Part shown: piece by piece, positions 8,420-19,573 of the stretch
Layout: each line of letters opens with the position of its first letter
Numbering within the stretch: the stretch's first letter is position 1
Source of the DNA: Oleomonas cavernae
Lineage (GTDB): Bacteria; Pseudomonadota; Alphaproteobacteria; Zavarziniales; Zavarziniaceae
Length of the DNA stretch: 64,000 nucleotides
Assembly: GCF_003590945.1 (NCBI RefSeq)
Contig: NZ_QYUK01000008.1
Location: 186,001-250,000 of the forward strand
Direction: 5' to 3'
Made by a program: the position numbers and the translations under genes
The notes under the pieces: generated by a model
The model's input: only the letters and a program-made list of their open reading frames with translations
What the model was told of the DNA's origin: nothing
Database searches by the model: none

Positions 8420-9187
8420 TCAGTCGGCGGCGGCGCCGTGGCGCCCGGCGCCTTCCAGGAACCGGGTGGCGCCGATCACCGCCTCGACGTCGAGGGCGCC
8501 GGTGCCGATGTAGAATTCATTTTGCAGGGCCGAGTCGAGCGAGAGGTTCCACTGCTCATAGGCCGAGCGGCGATCCGAGCGCAGGCAGGTCTGCGGGAAC
8601 TTGGCGATTTCGGCCGCCATCGCTTCGGCCGCAGCGCGCCCCTCGCCCTTGGCCACGACCCGGTTGACCAGGCCCATCGACAAGGCCTCCGCCGCCCCCA
8701 CGGCCCGGCCGGTCAGGATCAGGTCCAGCGCGCGGCCCTGGCCGATGATGCGCGGCAGGCGCACGGTGCCGCCGTCGATCAGCGGCACGCCCCAGCGCCG
8801 GCAGAACACGCCCATGACCGCGTCCTCCTCGGCCACGCGCAGGTCGGCCCACAGGGCCAGTTCCAGGCCGCCGGCCACGGCATGGCCGCTGATCGCGGCA
8901 ATCACCGGCTTGGACAGGTCCAGCCGGGTCGGCCCCATCGGCCCGTCGCCGTCGGGCTCGGTGCGGTTGGCATTGTCGCCGCGCGCGACCGCCTTGAGAT
9001 CGGCGCCGGCGCAGAAGGTGCCGTGGTCGCCCCACAGCACGGCGACACGCGCCTCGTCATCGGCATCGAAGGCACGGAAGGCATCGGCCAGCGCCTCGGC
9101 GGTGGGACGGTCGACGGCATTTTTCGCCTGGGGCCTGGACAGGATGACGGTGGTCACCGGACCTGACGTCTCGACATGCACGGCCAT
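8420..9187 (-). CDS. Enoyl-CoA hydratase/isomerase family protein
   Basis: 255-residue crotonase-family protein. The ATG at 9187 is chosen because GGAGGG lies a short distance upstream and because the remaining N-terminal extension is not family-like. The first oxyanion-hole segment is GTFCAGADLKAVA, and the second is ISGHAVAGGLELALWADLRV; a catalytic-type acidic residue follows in EEDAVMGVFCRRWGVPLIDGG. The reaction is probably hydration or isomerisation of an acyl-CoA, but the substrate is not determinable. It is the first gene of the transcript that continues into ccmA, an unusual partner. Confidence 0.88.
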   Translation of the reverse strand: MAVHVETSGPVTTVILSRPQAKNAVDRPTAEALADAFRAFDADDEARVAVLWGDHGTFCAGADLKAVARGDNANRTEPDGDGPMGPTRLDLSKPVIAAISGHAVAGGLELALWADLRVAEEDAVMGVFCRRWGVPLIDGGTVRLPRIIGQGRALDLILTGRAVGAAEALSMGLVNRVVAKGEGRAAAEAMAAEIAKFPQTCLRSDRRSAYEQWNLSLDSALQNEFYIGTGALDVEAVIGATRFLEGAGRHGAAAD

Positions 9188-9289
9188 GCCACGGCCCTCC
9201 CTTGAACCAATTGCGGCCGCATCATAGGCGAGGCGACGCGACGGGCCAGAAAAATCGAGGGGAACGGCCCTGTTGACCTTCGTCGGGTC

Positions 9290-9318
9290 TTCACGAGTGC
9301 TGCGCGCCTCACTATGCT
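9290..9318 (+). promoter_or_regulatory. Candidate promoter of acnA
   Basis: TTCACG at 9290-9295 and TATGCT at 9313-9318 are separated by 17 bases, resembling a sigma70-type promoter, and lie about 75 bases before the acnA GTG start. Based on pattern only. Confidence 0.35.
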
Positions 9319-9394
9319 CGCAAGCGATCGACGCGACCGATCGCACCCGCGATCGCGTCTCATGTTTTCGCTCGCCTTTTCATGGAGTTGCTCC

Positions 9395-12106
<2,712 letters not shown>

Positions 12107-12121
12107 GCGGCTGGTTCCCAG

Positions 12122-12157
12122 GCGCCGGCGCGGGCAACCGCGCCGGCGCTTTTCTTT
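12122..12157 (+). terminator. Rho-independent terminator of acnA
   Basis: A perfect 12-base GC stem (GCGCCGGCGCGG / CCGCGCCGGCGC) with a GCAA loop is followed by TTTTCTTT, 15 bases after the acnA stop codon. Confidence 0.9.
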
Positions 12158-12240
12158 CTGGCGTGCGAATTTCCTTGACGCGAGACGGCAGTTTGAGCGA
12201 TTCCGACTGCAGAACCAACCCGCCCCCTGGGAGCGACAGC

Positions 12241-12381
12241 ATGCCGGCCCTTTGGTCGCAGACAAAAATGGAACCGAACGGCCGCCGGCCGTTGCCGGTC
12301 GCCTTTTGCCTGTCGCCCTACGCCGGCCATGCCGGCATGGGGGCAGGCCGCCTGGGCCGTGGAGGGTACGATCGCGGGTAG
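12241..12381 (+). CDS. Possible 46-residue small protein
   Basis: ATG at 12241 with GGGAG seven bases upstream opens a 46-codon frame (begins MPALWSQTKMEPNGRR) that stops at 12381. A hairpin and a rho-independent terminator follow, and a TTGACG element (12175-12180) lies upstream. The peptide is Gly/Arg/Pro-rich with one Cys and matches no family I recognise. It could equally be a structured small RNA with a chance frame. The transcription-unit signals on both sides are better supported than the protein. Confidence 0.35.
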   Translation: MPALWSQTKMEPNGRRPLPVAFCLSPYAGHAGMGAGRLGRGGYDRG

Positions 12382-12394
12382 GCGACCCACGATC
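12370..12394 (+). other. RNA hairpin upstream of terminator
   Basis: GATCG-C-GGGT and ACCC-A-CGATC pair around an AGGCG loop with one internal mismatch. A second small palindrome (CTCGAA/TTCGAG, 12395-12408) follows before the terminator stem, giving three consecutive hairpins at the 3' end of a short transcription unit. Confidence 0.5.
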
Positions 12395-12410
12395 CTCGAA
12401 TTTTCGAGAA

Positions 12411-12445
12411 CCCCTCCAGGACCCGAACTGGAGGGGTTTTTCTTT
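12411..12445 (+). terminator. Rho-independent terminator
   Basis: CCCCTCCAG and CTGGAGGGG form a perfect 9-base stem, followed by TTTTTCTTT. It lies about 90 bases before the HNH gene and ends an upstream unit that contains only the possible small gene at 12241. Confidence 0.85.
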
Positions 12446-12533
12446 GCCCGACGCAGAAATTCCTCCAGCGCGAGCGATAACGACCAAGAACCGCAATGAA
12501 CATGGGATACTGAATTGTAGACAGGAGTTCCCG

Positions 12534-13189
12534 ATGAGACCGATGGCGGCCTACCCGGCCCTTGTCCTGAATGCCGACTACCAGCCCCTGGGGCTTTACC
12601 CGCTGCACACCATGCCGTGGAACGACGCCGTGCGCGGCATGTTCAAGGGCAGCGTCGACGTGATCGAGGTCTACAACCGCAAGGTCCACAGCCAGCACCT
12701 GGCCTTGAACCTGCCTTCGGTGGTGGTGCAGAAGACCTATGTCCGGCTGGATACGCCGGCCCCCTGTCGCGCGCCGGCATCTGGATCCGGGACGAGGGTC
12801 GTTGCGCCTATTGCCGCAAGCGCATGCCCCAGCGGGACGTGACCTTCGACCACGTCCTGCCCAAGTGCGACGGCTATGGCGGCGGCTGGCTGAACACGGC
12901 CCTGGCCTGCTTCCCGTGCAACCAGCGCAAAGGCGCCAGGCGGGCGGAGCAGGCCGGCATGACCCTGCATGTCCGCCTGTGGCATCCCACGGTCGCCGAG
13001 TTGAACCGGATCGCCCGGCGCTTTCCGCCCCGCGGCGTGCCGGCCACTTGGCGCGCCTACGTGCCGTTCTGGCCGGAGGTTCCGGGCATTCCGGAGCTGT
13101 CGGACGAGCGGGTACTGGCCGTGACGAACCCGGCCTTCCCTTCCGGCATGACCGACCAGGACTATTGGAACGTCACGCTGGAGCGGTAA
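12534..13189 (+). CDS. HNH endonuclease (frameshifted in this sequence)
   Basis: ATG at 12534 with AGGAG six to seven bases upstream. The N-terminal segment (YPALVLNADYQPLGLYPLHT, then VVVQKTYVRLDTPAP) is typical of a widespread bacterial HNH endonuclease family. The catalytic part continues in the next frame: CAYCRKRM, then DVTFDHVLPKCDGYGGGW, then CFPCNQRKGAR. A C5 run at 12760-12764 lacks one base; six C's would give one continuous protein of 218 residues. The two CxxC pairs bind structural zinc, and the DH in FDHVLP is the HNH core. The role is unknown (DNA repair or nicking is often supposed). Probably intact in the organism. Confidence 0.8.
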
Positions 13190-13220
13190 TAACCCTGGAC
13201 GGTAACCATCCGGTTATCGT

Positions 13221-14975
13221 TCAGGCGGCCGGGCCCAGGCCCTTCTCTTCCAGGCGCTCGCTCATGATCGCCTTCATTTGCGCGATCGATTCGTCCAGGC
13301 GCTGGGCGGCGGCGGTCACCTTCTCGCGGCTGGCGGGCCGCAGGCGGCCTTCGGCGGCGGCGGCCAGCAATTCCTCGACGTCGAAGAACTGGTCGATGTC
13401 CCAGTCGGCGCACAGGGAATCGATTTTCGAGATCGACTTCTTGCCCGAGGGCAGCTTCAAGGGCGGCGCCAGGGAACAGACGGGCACATCGAACGACGGC
13501 GCGGCGAAGATCACCGCATGGAGGCGGCCGACGCTGATCACCAGGCCGCTCTGCGCCATGATCTGCTTCATGCGGCGCGGGTTCCACCAGTGCTCCCAGG
13601 TCGGGGCCAGCTTGTCGAGGCCCAGTTCCTTGGCGTTGCGCACGTCTTCCGGGCAGAACGGCAGCAGGACCGGCTCCCAGCCCTGTTCCTTGAGGCCCAA
13701 AACCAGCCGCTCGATCTTCTGGACATAGGTGTAGGGAATGATCTCGAGCGCGAATTCACGCAGCACGATGATCGCCCGCTTGGGGTTGGGCGTCTCGTCG
13801 GGCGAGGTATCGGCGATCAGGCGCAGGGCCCAGTCGCCGCCCAGGAACACCGGCAGATCGATCTCGCCGGCCACCCGCAGGCTACGCTCGGTGCGCACCA
13901 TCAGGTGATCGAAGGCACCCAGGTAGGTGCGCAGGAAATCGACATCCAGGCGGCGGGCGATGCGCGCCAGCATCGGCTTGGTCAATTCCTCGGGGTCGGT
14001 GGTGGGCGGCGCCAGTTCGGGCAGGTCGACGCCGGCGATGAAGGTCGGGATGCGGCGCATGCGGGCGGAAACCACCAGGTTACCGGCATAGCCGATGGCG
14101 AGGCCGCCGCCGCCGATCATGAAACCGGCAATGGTGCGCTTGGCCGAGAAGGCGTGCAGGTCGGTCTGATGGATCACCCGGCACTTGGTATAGGGATACC
14201 AGTCCCAGAAGCCGCGGAAGGCGCCATGCTCGTCGACCGCGACATAGATGTCGTAGTCCTCGCAGAAGGCCTCGTAGATGGCATGGAACAGGGCCTCGTC
14301 GCCGCTGTTGCCGCGGCCGTAGAAGCCCGCGACCATCAGCACCGGCCGCTGTTCGACCAGCCCCAGGCGCCGCGCCTCGCGCTTGACCGCGCGCTTGGCC
14401 TGTTTCTTTTCCTCGCTCTCGCGCCACCACTGCTTGTCCTCGACCTCGTGTTCGGGCAGCAGCAGATAGACGTGCTGGTTGTTCTTGTAGAGCGTTCGGC
14501 GCGACACGGAAAAGCCCGCCGCCTCGGCCATCGCGCGGAATTCGCTGGAGGAGTAGTCGTTGACCCAGCCGCTGGCCCGGCGGTTGGCGTTGGGCGCCAG
14601 TTCGAGGCTCTTATAGGTGCATAGCACGGCGACGCCCCGCCGGGCGATGGTGGCCAGCACTTCCTGCGCATCGGTCAGGTATTCCAGCACGCCCAGGAAC
14701 GAAACCAGTTCCACCTCGTCGATCCAGTCGTCGGGCAGCGGCGCCGCATTGAGGTCGATGACGCGGGTGCGGGCATCGCGCGGGACGATATCGACCGGGA
14801 TGTAGAGCCTGGCCTTGGACGAGTGCTCGAACTGCATGGCGCCGCAGCCGACATCCATCACGGTCAGGCCCTGCGGCACGAAACGCGCGGCGAAATCGGC
14901 CCGTTCCGCCCATTTGGCCGAGAGATGCTCGTCGGTCGACCAGCGCGAATAGTCCGTTACAGGCGACTTCGACAT
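13221..14975 (-). CDS. Methyltransferase-polysaccharide pyruvyltransferase fusion
   Basis: 584 residues, two domains. Residues ~20-170 are a SAM methyltransferase-like domain: motif I MDVGCG (40-45), acidic motif VDIVPRD, then FLGVLEY. A charged linker (~180-205) leads to a polysaccharide pyruvyltransferase (CsaB/PF04230-like) domain with GFYGRGNSGDEAL (217-229), a GGGGLAIGYAGN glycine loop and SVGRLHAVIFA. Known members move pyruvate from phosphoenolpyruvate to sugar hydroxyls as ketals. It is the last gene of the kpsM-led operon, 72 bases after kpsD with a hairpin between. Two other proteins here repeat this architecture as a fusion or as neighbouring genes. Capsule modification is inferred. 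Confidence 0.85.
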   Translation of the reverse strand: MSKSPVTDYSRWSTDEHLSAKWAERADFAARFVPQGLTVMDVGCGAMQFEHSSKARLYIPVDIVPRDARTRVIDLNAAPLPDDWIDEVELVSFLGVLEYLTDAQEVLATIARRGVAVLCTYKSLELAPNANRRASGWVNDYSSSEFRAMAEAAGFSVSRRTLYKNNQHVYLLLPEHEVEDKQWWRESEEKKQAKRAVKREARRLGLVEQRPVLMVAGFYGRGNSGDEALFHAIYEAFCEDYDIYVAVDEHGAFRGFWDWYPYTKCRVIHQTDLHAFSAKRTIAGFMIGGGGLAIGYAGNLVVSARMRRIPTFIAGVDLPELAPPTTDPEELTKPMLARIARRLDVDFLRTYLGAFDHLMVRTERSLRVAGEIDLPVFLGGDWALRLIADTSPDETPNPKRAIIVLREFALEIIPYTYVQKIERLVLGLKEQGWEPVLLPFCPEDVRNAKELGLDKLAPTWEHWWNPRRMKQIMAQSGLVISVGRLHAVIFAAPSFDVPVCSLAPPLKLPSGKKSISKIDSLCADWDIDQFFDVEELLAAAAEGRLRPASREKVTAAAQRLDESIAQMKAIMSERLEEKGLGPAA

Positions 14976-15009
14976 GACAACATTCCGATTTCAGCAGACA
15001 GGCCCGGTT

Positions 15010-15041
15010 CGCCCACCCCGGCCGGACAGCCGGGGTGGGCG
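15010..15041 (-). other. Strong hairpin between kpsD and the fusion gene
   Basis: Perfect 13-base arms CGCCCACCCCGGC and its complement around a 6-base loop. There is no T tract, so it is more likely a processing or stability element, or partial attenuator, than a full terminator. Confidence 0.6.
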
Positions 15042-15047
15042 GAGCGA

Positions 15048-16709
15048 TCAATTGTCCAGGAAGCGGGTGATGCCGGCGACGCGGAAGATCACGTCGGCCA
15101 GATCCTGGATGAACTGGAAGCCCTTGAAGGCCATCTCGGGCAGCACGACGATCTGGTCGCCGGCCTGGACCGTCGGGTCCGGGATCAGCAGGATGGCGCC
15201 ATTGGGCTTCTGCACCAGGAACCGGCCGCGTTCGGCCCGGTCGGTATAGCTGCCCGCCTGGGCGACATATTCCTCGGCCGTGACCCCCGGCTTCCAGACC
15301 AGGGTCTGCGGCGCCAGCACTTCGCCGGCGATCAGCACGGTGGAGGAGACCTTGGGGATGACGACGATATCCTCGTTCTCGAGCGGGATGTCGGCGACCC
15401 GGCCCTGGTCGTCTGAAACCACCAGGGTTCCGTCGGGCTTGGCGCCGCGCACGCGGTCGATGAACGACAGCACCATCTGCGCCTCGGCCGAGCGCAGGGC
15501 CGCCTCGCCGCTGGTCTCGACCACGGCCGTCAGCACGCTGCGCTGCAAGCGGTCGAGGGCGGAATCGAGGGCCTTTTTCTGTTGCTCGGCCACGGTCGTC
15601 CGGCGCAGATGCACCGCGCCGAAATTGGCGACCCGGGGATCGATCGGGATGTGCTCGAGCAGTTGGCGCAGGGTGGTCGATTTCGAGACCACATAGGTCG
15701 ACTGGCCCTCGTAGGAACCTTCGAGGTGGACCGCGATCACCGGCGACATCGAATCCTGCTGGAACTCCACGATGTCCTGGTCGGACAGGGCGAAGCTCTT
15801 GAATTCCTGCAGGGTCAGGTACTTGGTGGACGGAATGCCGTTGCGCGTGCCGGTCACGAAGACATTGTTCACGCTGGGCAGCGGCCGCGCCAGGGTGACC
15901 AGTTCGGCCCCCGACATCTGCTTGCCGGCAAACTCGAACACGGCTTCGTTGCGGACCTCGCCGCCGGCCTTCACCACCGGATGCTGGCCGCCGACCACGA
16001 TGGTGTCGCCTTCGCCCAGCGTCAGGGGCGGCAGGTCGCCGTCGAGCAGGAAGTCATAGAGGTCGGCCTTGGCGACGGTGCCGCCGTCACGCTTGATGGT
16101 GACGTCGCGGTAGGAGCCGGCGCCCTCGAGAATGCCGCCGGCGCGCACCAGATAGTCGAGCACCGAGTCGGCGGGCGAGCCCATGTGGCGGCCTGGCTGG
16201 GCGACGAAGCCGGTGACGAAGACACCGACCGCGCGGGCGTCGATGATGGTGCTGTAGACCTGCACCGTATCGGACGGGTAGGACTTACGGACCTGTTCCT
16301 GGATGGCGCTGGTCAATTGCCCCGCGGGCACGCCCTTGACCGAGACCGGGCCGACCTGCGGGATGAAGATGTTGCCCTGGGGATCGACGGTCTGCACCAG
16401 GTCCTGCTGCACGGCGCCGAACAGGTGGACCTGGACCTGGTCGCCCGGCTGCACCTTGTATTGCGGGTTGCCGCCGCCGACCGGGGCCGCGGCCTGGCGG
16501 TTGATGAACAGGCCGGCGCCGAAGGGACGGTCGGCCAGGCTGGGCGCGGTGGTGGAAACCGCCGCGGTCGAGGGCGCCGCGGTGGGATCGGGCGCCGCGG
16601 GGCCGCCGGTAATCAGGGACTGGGCGGCTGCCGGGCCTGCACCGACGGCGACGGCCAGCGCCAGCCCGGCAAGGAAACGGCGAACCGGGGCGCTCATCAC
16701 GGCCATCAT
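15048..16709 (-). CDS. kpsD: Capsule polysaccharide export outer membrane protein (KpsD/Wza-type)
   Basis: 553-residue periplasmic/outer-membrane exporter subunit. The ATG at 16709 overlaps the stop of the upstream lipoprotein gene. A signal peptide (FLAGLALAVAVGAGPAAAQS) is followed by a polysaccharide biosynthesis/export domain beginning YKVQPGDQVQVHLFGAVQQD. SLBB-like beta-grasp repeats follow (VFVTGFVAQPGRHMGSPADS, VLIAGEVLAPQTLVWKPG). There is no lipobox cysteine, so it resembles KpsD rather than Wza; the outer-membrane anchoring may come from the neighbouring lipoprotein. Together with KpsE, KpsM and KpsT it forms the trans-envelope export path. Confidence 0.88.
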   Translation of the reverse strand: MMAVMSAPVRRFLAGLALAVAVGAGPAAAQSLITGGPAAPDPTAAPSTAAVSTTAPSLADRPFGAGLFINRQAAAPVGGGNPQYKVQPGDQVQVHLFGAVQQDLVQTVDPQGNIFIPQVGPVSVKGVPAGQLTSAIQEQVRKSYPSDTVQVYSTIIDARAVGVFVTGFVAQPGRHMGSPADSVLDYLVRAGGILEGAGSYRDVTIKRDGGTVAKADLYDFLLDGDLPPLTLGEGDTIVVGGQHPVVKAGGEVRNEAVFEFAGKQMSGAELVTLARPLPSVNNVFVTGTRNGIPSTKYLTLQEFKSFALSDQDIVEFQQDSMSPVIAVHLEGSYEGQSTYVVSKSTTLRQLLEHIPIDPRVANFGAVHLRRTTVAEQQKKALDSALDRLQRSVLTAVVETSGEAALRSAEAQMVLSFIDRVRGAKPDGTLVVSDDQGRVADIPLENEDIVVIPKVSSTVLIAGEVLAPQTLVWKPGVTAEEYVAQAGSYTDRAERGRFLVQKPNGAILLIPDPTVQAGDQIVVLPEMAFKGFQFIQDLADVIFRVAGITRFLDN

Positions 16710-17160
16710 GACGGGCTCCGCTGCTGGAAGGGTATGCTTTGCTGGGAATCGGCCTGCGGCGCCGTGGGATCGGCGACGGGCGAGAAGCGGGGGTCCGCCT
16801 CCCCGGGCCGAGCGCCAGCGGGACCACGATCGTCCAGGCGCCATCCTGCAGGCAGGCGACACGCTGAACCGCCAGACCGGTGCCGCCCGCCGGGGTGAGC
16901 ACCACCGTCGAGCAGCTATGGCCGGCGGCCGAAACATAGGACCGGCCCACGCGCGGCTGCCAGGTCCGGCCGGACTGGTCGACCAGCGGCGCGGTCCCGA
17001 AGGCCCCCGCGGGCACCGCCGCCGGCGTCGTCACCTCGCCCGGGCTGCGCCAGGGCGCGTCGCCGGGGATCAGGATCGGCGGATCGCAGGCGACGAGCAA
17101 AAGGGCCGCACCAGCCATGATCACGGCCGGCACCGCCTTGCGACTAAAGCGCGTCCTCAT
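16706..17160 (-). CDS. Capsule-locus lipoprotein (frameshifted in this sequence)
   Basis: Starts MRTRFSRKAVPAVIMAGAAL with a lipobox LVAC (Cys 25), so it is a predicted lipoprotein. After signal removal a small domain contains GRTWQPRVGRSYVSAAGHSC. At the C4 run 16801-16804 one base appears to be missing. Restoring it gives a tail rich in Pro/Gln (EADPRFSPVADPTAPQADSQ) that ends exactly in a TGA overlapping the kpsD start. The corrected length is about 151 residues. I do not recognise a named family. Its coupling to kpsD suggests a role as an outer-membrane partner of the export channel. Confidence 0.7.
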
Positions 17161-17239
17161 GCGTGGCAGCCTCCCCCACTCGACTGCGCGGACAATACTG
17201 CGTCCGCAGCAAATGCTGCAAGGCACTCGAGGTTTTGGG

Positions 17240-18247
17240 TCACAGCTCTATCTCCTTGAGCCAATCCGGCAGCGGCGCTGTCGGCAACGGGGCCGACCAG
17301 TGACGCGGCAGCGGGAAGGCGTCGATCAAAGGGGCCGGGTCAAAAACCACGGGCTGGGCATGGGCATCGACGGCCGCGATGGCATCGGCCCAATCGGTAG
17401 GTTCGGCCTGGCGTTGGACATAGCACCACACCTGCCGCCGCCCCGTGCCCAGGTAATAATCGGCAAAGCGATGGTCCACGCCATGTCCCGCTTGCGCCAG
17501 GTCGCAACGTCGAGGCCCCCGGCCCCTGGCCCCGATATAGAGCGCCGGGATGCCGAAAGCCTCGGCGATGATCAGGCCGTGAAGGCTTTTCGTCAGGATG
17601 CGTCTGCACGACAGAATCTCGGCGATGCGCTCGAACAGCGCCGTCACCCGTGGTGCGGTCCAGGTGTGGATCAGGCGGACCGTGGCGCCTGCGTCGCTCG
17701 GGATATGGTAGCGCCGATGTTCGGCCTTGGGCCGGGCATCGGGGCCTTGGCGGTCGAGTTCCGACAGGTGGGGGATGACCCCGAGTTCGTATTGCGACCT
17801 GGGCGTCAGGGCGAACAGATGCGGCAGCAGCAGCACCGGGTCGCCGTAAACCGCAGGCGCGTCGAGCCCGGCTTCCATCAGCACGGCGCGGGTCAGCGGC
17901 CCCCGGGTGGCGTGGACACGAAAGCCCGGCGCCGGCGCGCGGCGCAGATCGCCGCCCTCGTTCTTGGGCCAGAGGTTGCGGTCGAGGCCGGTGCCCCAAA
18001 GATGCACCAGGCCCCCGCGCAGGGCATGGCCGATGGTACCGACCGCCGCCAGCCGCTCGACGGGTTCGTCGAAATCGGCATGGGCGACGGCGACGCCGGT
18101 CAGGGCCGCGACAATCACCGGGCTCAGCGCATCGCCCAGATTGGCGAAAGGCACCTGCGCGGTAGCCGCCGCCCAGGCGACCCGCACCGCCGCATCGGCG
18201 GCCGGCGCCACCGTCTCGCGGCGGAACAGACGGCCAAGGCGCATCAT
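17240..18247 (-). CDS. Polysaccharide pyruvyltransferase, ExoV-like
   Basis: 335-residue member of the polysaccharide pyruvyltransferase superfamily, of the shorter ExoV-like type. Features: PFANLGDALSPVIVAAL near the N-terminus, a VGTIGHAL...VHLWGTGLDR loop, ATRGPLTRAVLMEAG, VYGDPVLLLPHLF and LHGLIIAEAFGIPALYI. These match the fold that transfers pyruvyl from PEP to a sugar. It lies 24 bases after kpsE and 79 before the lipoprotein in the kpsM operon. It is clearly paralogous to the protein at 36839-37879 and distantly related to the three CsaB-like copies. Confidence 0.85.
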   Translation of the reverse strand: MMRLGRLFRRETVAPAADAAVRVAWAAATAQVPFANLGDALSPVIVAALTGVAVAHADFDEPVERLAAVGTIGHALRGGLVHLWGTGLDRNLWPKNEGGDLRRAPAPGFRVHATRGPLTRAVLMEAGLDAPAVYGDPVLLLPHLFALTPRSQYELGVIPHLSELDRQGPDARPKAEHRRYHIPSDAGATVRLIHTWTAPRVTALFERIAEILSCRRILTKSLHGLIIAEAFGIPALYIGARGRGPRRCDLAQAGHGVDHRFADYYLGTGRRQVWCYVQRQAEPTDWADAIAAVDAHAQPVVFDPAPLIDAFPLPRHWSAPLPTAPLPDWLKEIEL

Positions 18248-18271
18248 CGGAACCGCGGCGGCCTGGTGGGG

Positions 18272-19573
18272 TCAGACCATGTGGTCACGAACACCCGCCC
18301 ATACCAGCCGCCCGATGACCAGGGCGACCAGTGCGCTGAGGAAGGTGAAGAACACCGTCTGGGCGCGGTAAGGCAGGCGCGCCTCCTTGGGCTGCATGGG
18401 CGAAACCACGTCGACCACGTAGAGCTTTTGACGGCGCGCCTCGACCAGGGCCGAATCGAGGCCGGTCTGGGCATTGGCATAGGACTGCTTGGCCAGTTCG
18501 GCCTGCAGCGTCAGGATGCTGTATTCCTCGATCTGCGCCGCCCAGGAATCGGCGCCGCCGGTCAGCCGCGACTCCTCGATCTTGATCTGCTCGCGCAGGC
18601 CGGCCAGCTTGTTGCGCAATTCGGCCAGGCGCGGCACCTCGCCGTGGGAAATGTCGGTTATGGCGCGCATTTCCGCCTCGATCGCCGCCGCCTGGCCTTT
18701 CAACGTCGAAATGATCGAGTTGACCGAGGCCGAGGTCGCGGAAGGGTCGAGCGAGCCGTGCTCGTTGCGGAACCGGGTCAGCGCCACTTCGGCATCGCGC
18801 ATCCGCTGCTCGGCGTCTTTCAGCTCGTTACGGGCGAGCGCCGTCAGGTCGGTCTCGGAGCGGGTGTTGAACTGGTTGATCAGGTCCTCGCCCTGCTTGG
18901 CCAGGCCCGTCGCCATCTTGTAGGCCAGGTCGGCATCGAAGGCCCGGGTCTCGAGGTTGATCATGCCGCTGACTTCGTCGAAGTAGATGCTGACCATGTC
19001 GTTGTAATAGCCGTAGAACGCCTCCCCGTCGGCGTTGGCGTCGAGCCGGGAATAGGAATCCACCGACTCGTCCGTGAAGGCCTTGCGCAGGTCGAGGGCG
19101 CCTTGAAGTTTGTCCATGGCATTGCGCGATTCGATGTAGCGCACCACCGAGAACGACTCGTCCATCGCGCGGCCCATGACCGAGCCGCCCTTGAGGAAGC
19201 TGAGCGCGCCCTTGCCGCCACCGCCCATGCCGCCGGCGTCATAGGAGGTGCGGACCTGGAACAGCGTGTCGACCTGGTAGACATCGGAGGCATAGCCGTA
19301 GATGTAGACCGCCGAGATCAGCGTCGGCACAACCAGCACCAGCAGGCTGAAGATCGCCGAGCGGATCTTGCCGCGGCGGATCGCCTCCCGGCTCTCCGCC
19401 ATCGGCAGATGGGTTATCGCAACCTGGCGTGGGCGGGCCTCGCCCGGCTCGTCGCCGTCGCCGAAATCGTCGCCGAAACCGTCGTCGGGCTCGACCTCGC
19501 GGTCGGGCCTAGGCGGTCTCGGCGCTCGCCGAATACGCTCGGAAGGTGCGGATGGCTTCATCGATTGTGTCAT
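18272..19573 (-). CDS. kpsE: Capsule export inner-membrane protein KpsE
   Basis: 433-residue polysaccharide co-polymerase-like adaptor. It has an acidic/Pro-rich cytoplasmic N-terminus (~1-65), membrane helix one (IFSLLVLVVPTLISAVYIYG), a long periplasmic part with coiled coils (DAEQRMRDAEVALTRFRNEH; GLREQIKIEESRL), and helix two near the C-terminus (FFTFLSALVALVIGRLVWAG). The length and two-helix plan match KpsE/CtrB. The start overlaps the end of kpsT by up to 65 bases; an alternative ATG is at 19561. It bridges KpsMT with KpsD. Confidence 0.9.
   Translation of the reverse strand: MTQSMKPSAPSERIRRAPRPPRPDREVEPDDGFGDDFGDGDEPGEARPRQVAITHLPMAESREAIRRGKIRSAIFSLLVLVVPTLISAVYIYGYASDVYQVDTLFQVRTSYDAGGMGGGGKGALSFLKGGSVMGRAMDESFSVVRYIESRNAMDKLQGALDLRKAFTDESVDSYSRLDANADGEAFYGYYNDMVSIYFDEVSGMINLETRAFDADLAYKMATGLAKQGEDLINQFNTRSETDLTALARNELKDAEQRMRDAEVALTRFRNEHGSLDPSATSASVNSIISTLKGQAAAIEAEMRAITDISHGEVPRLAELRNKLAGLREQIKIEESRLTGGADSWAAQIEEYSILTLQAELAKQSYANAQTGLDSALVEARRQKLYVVDVVSPMQPKEARLPYRAQTVFFTFLSALVALVIGRLVWAGVRDHMV

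Noticed and set aside
12755-12770. Programmed frameshift in the HNH endonuclease gene.
   Set aside because: No stimulatory structure or known slippery pattern; a missing C in a C5 run explains it more simply.
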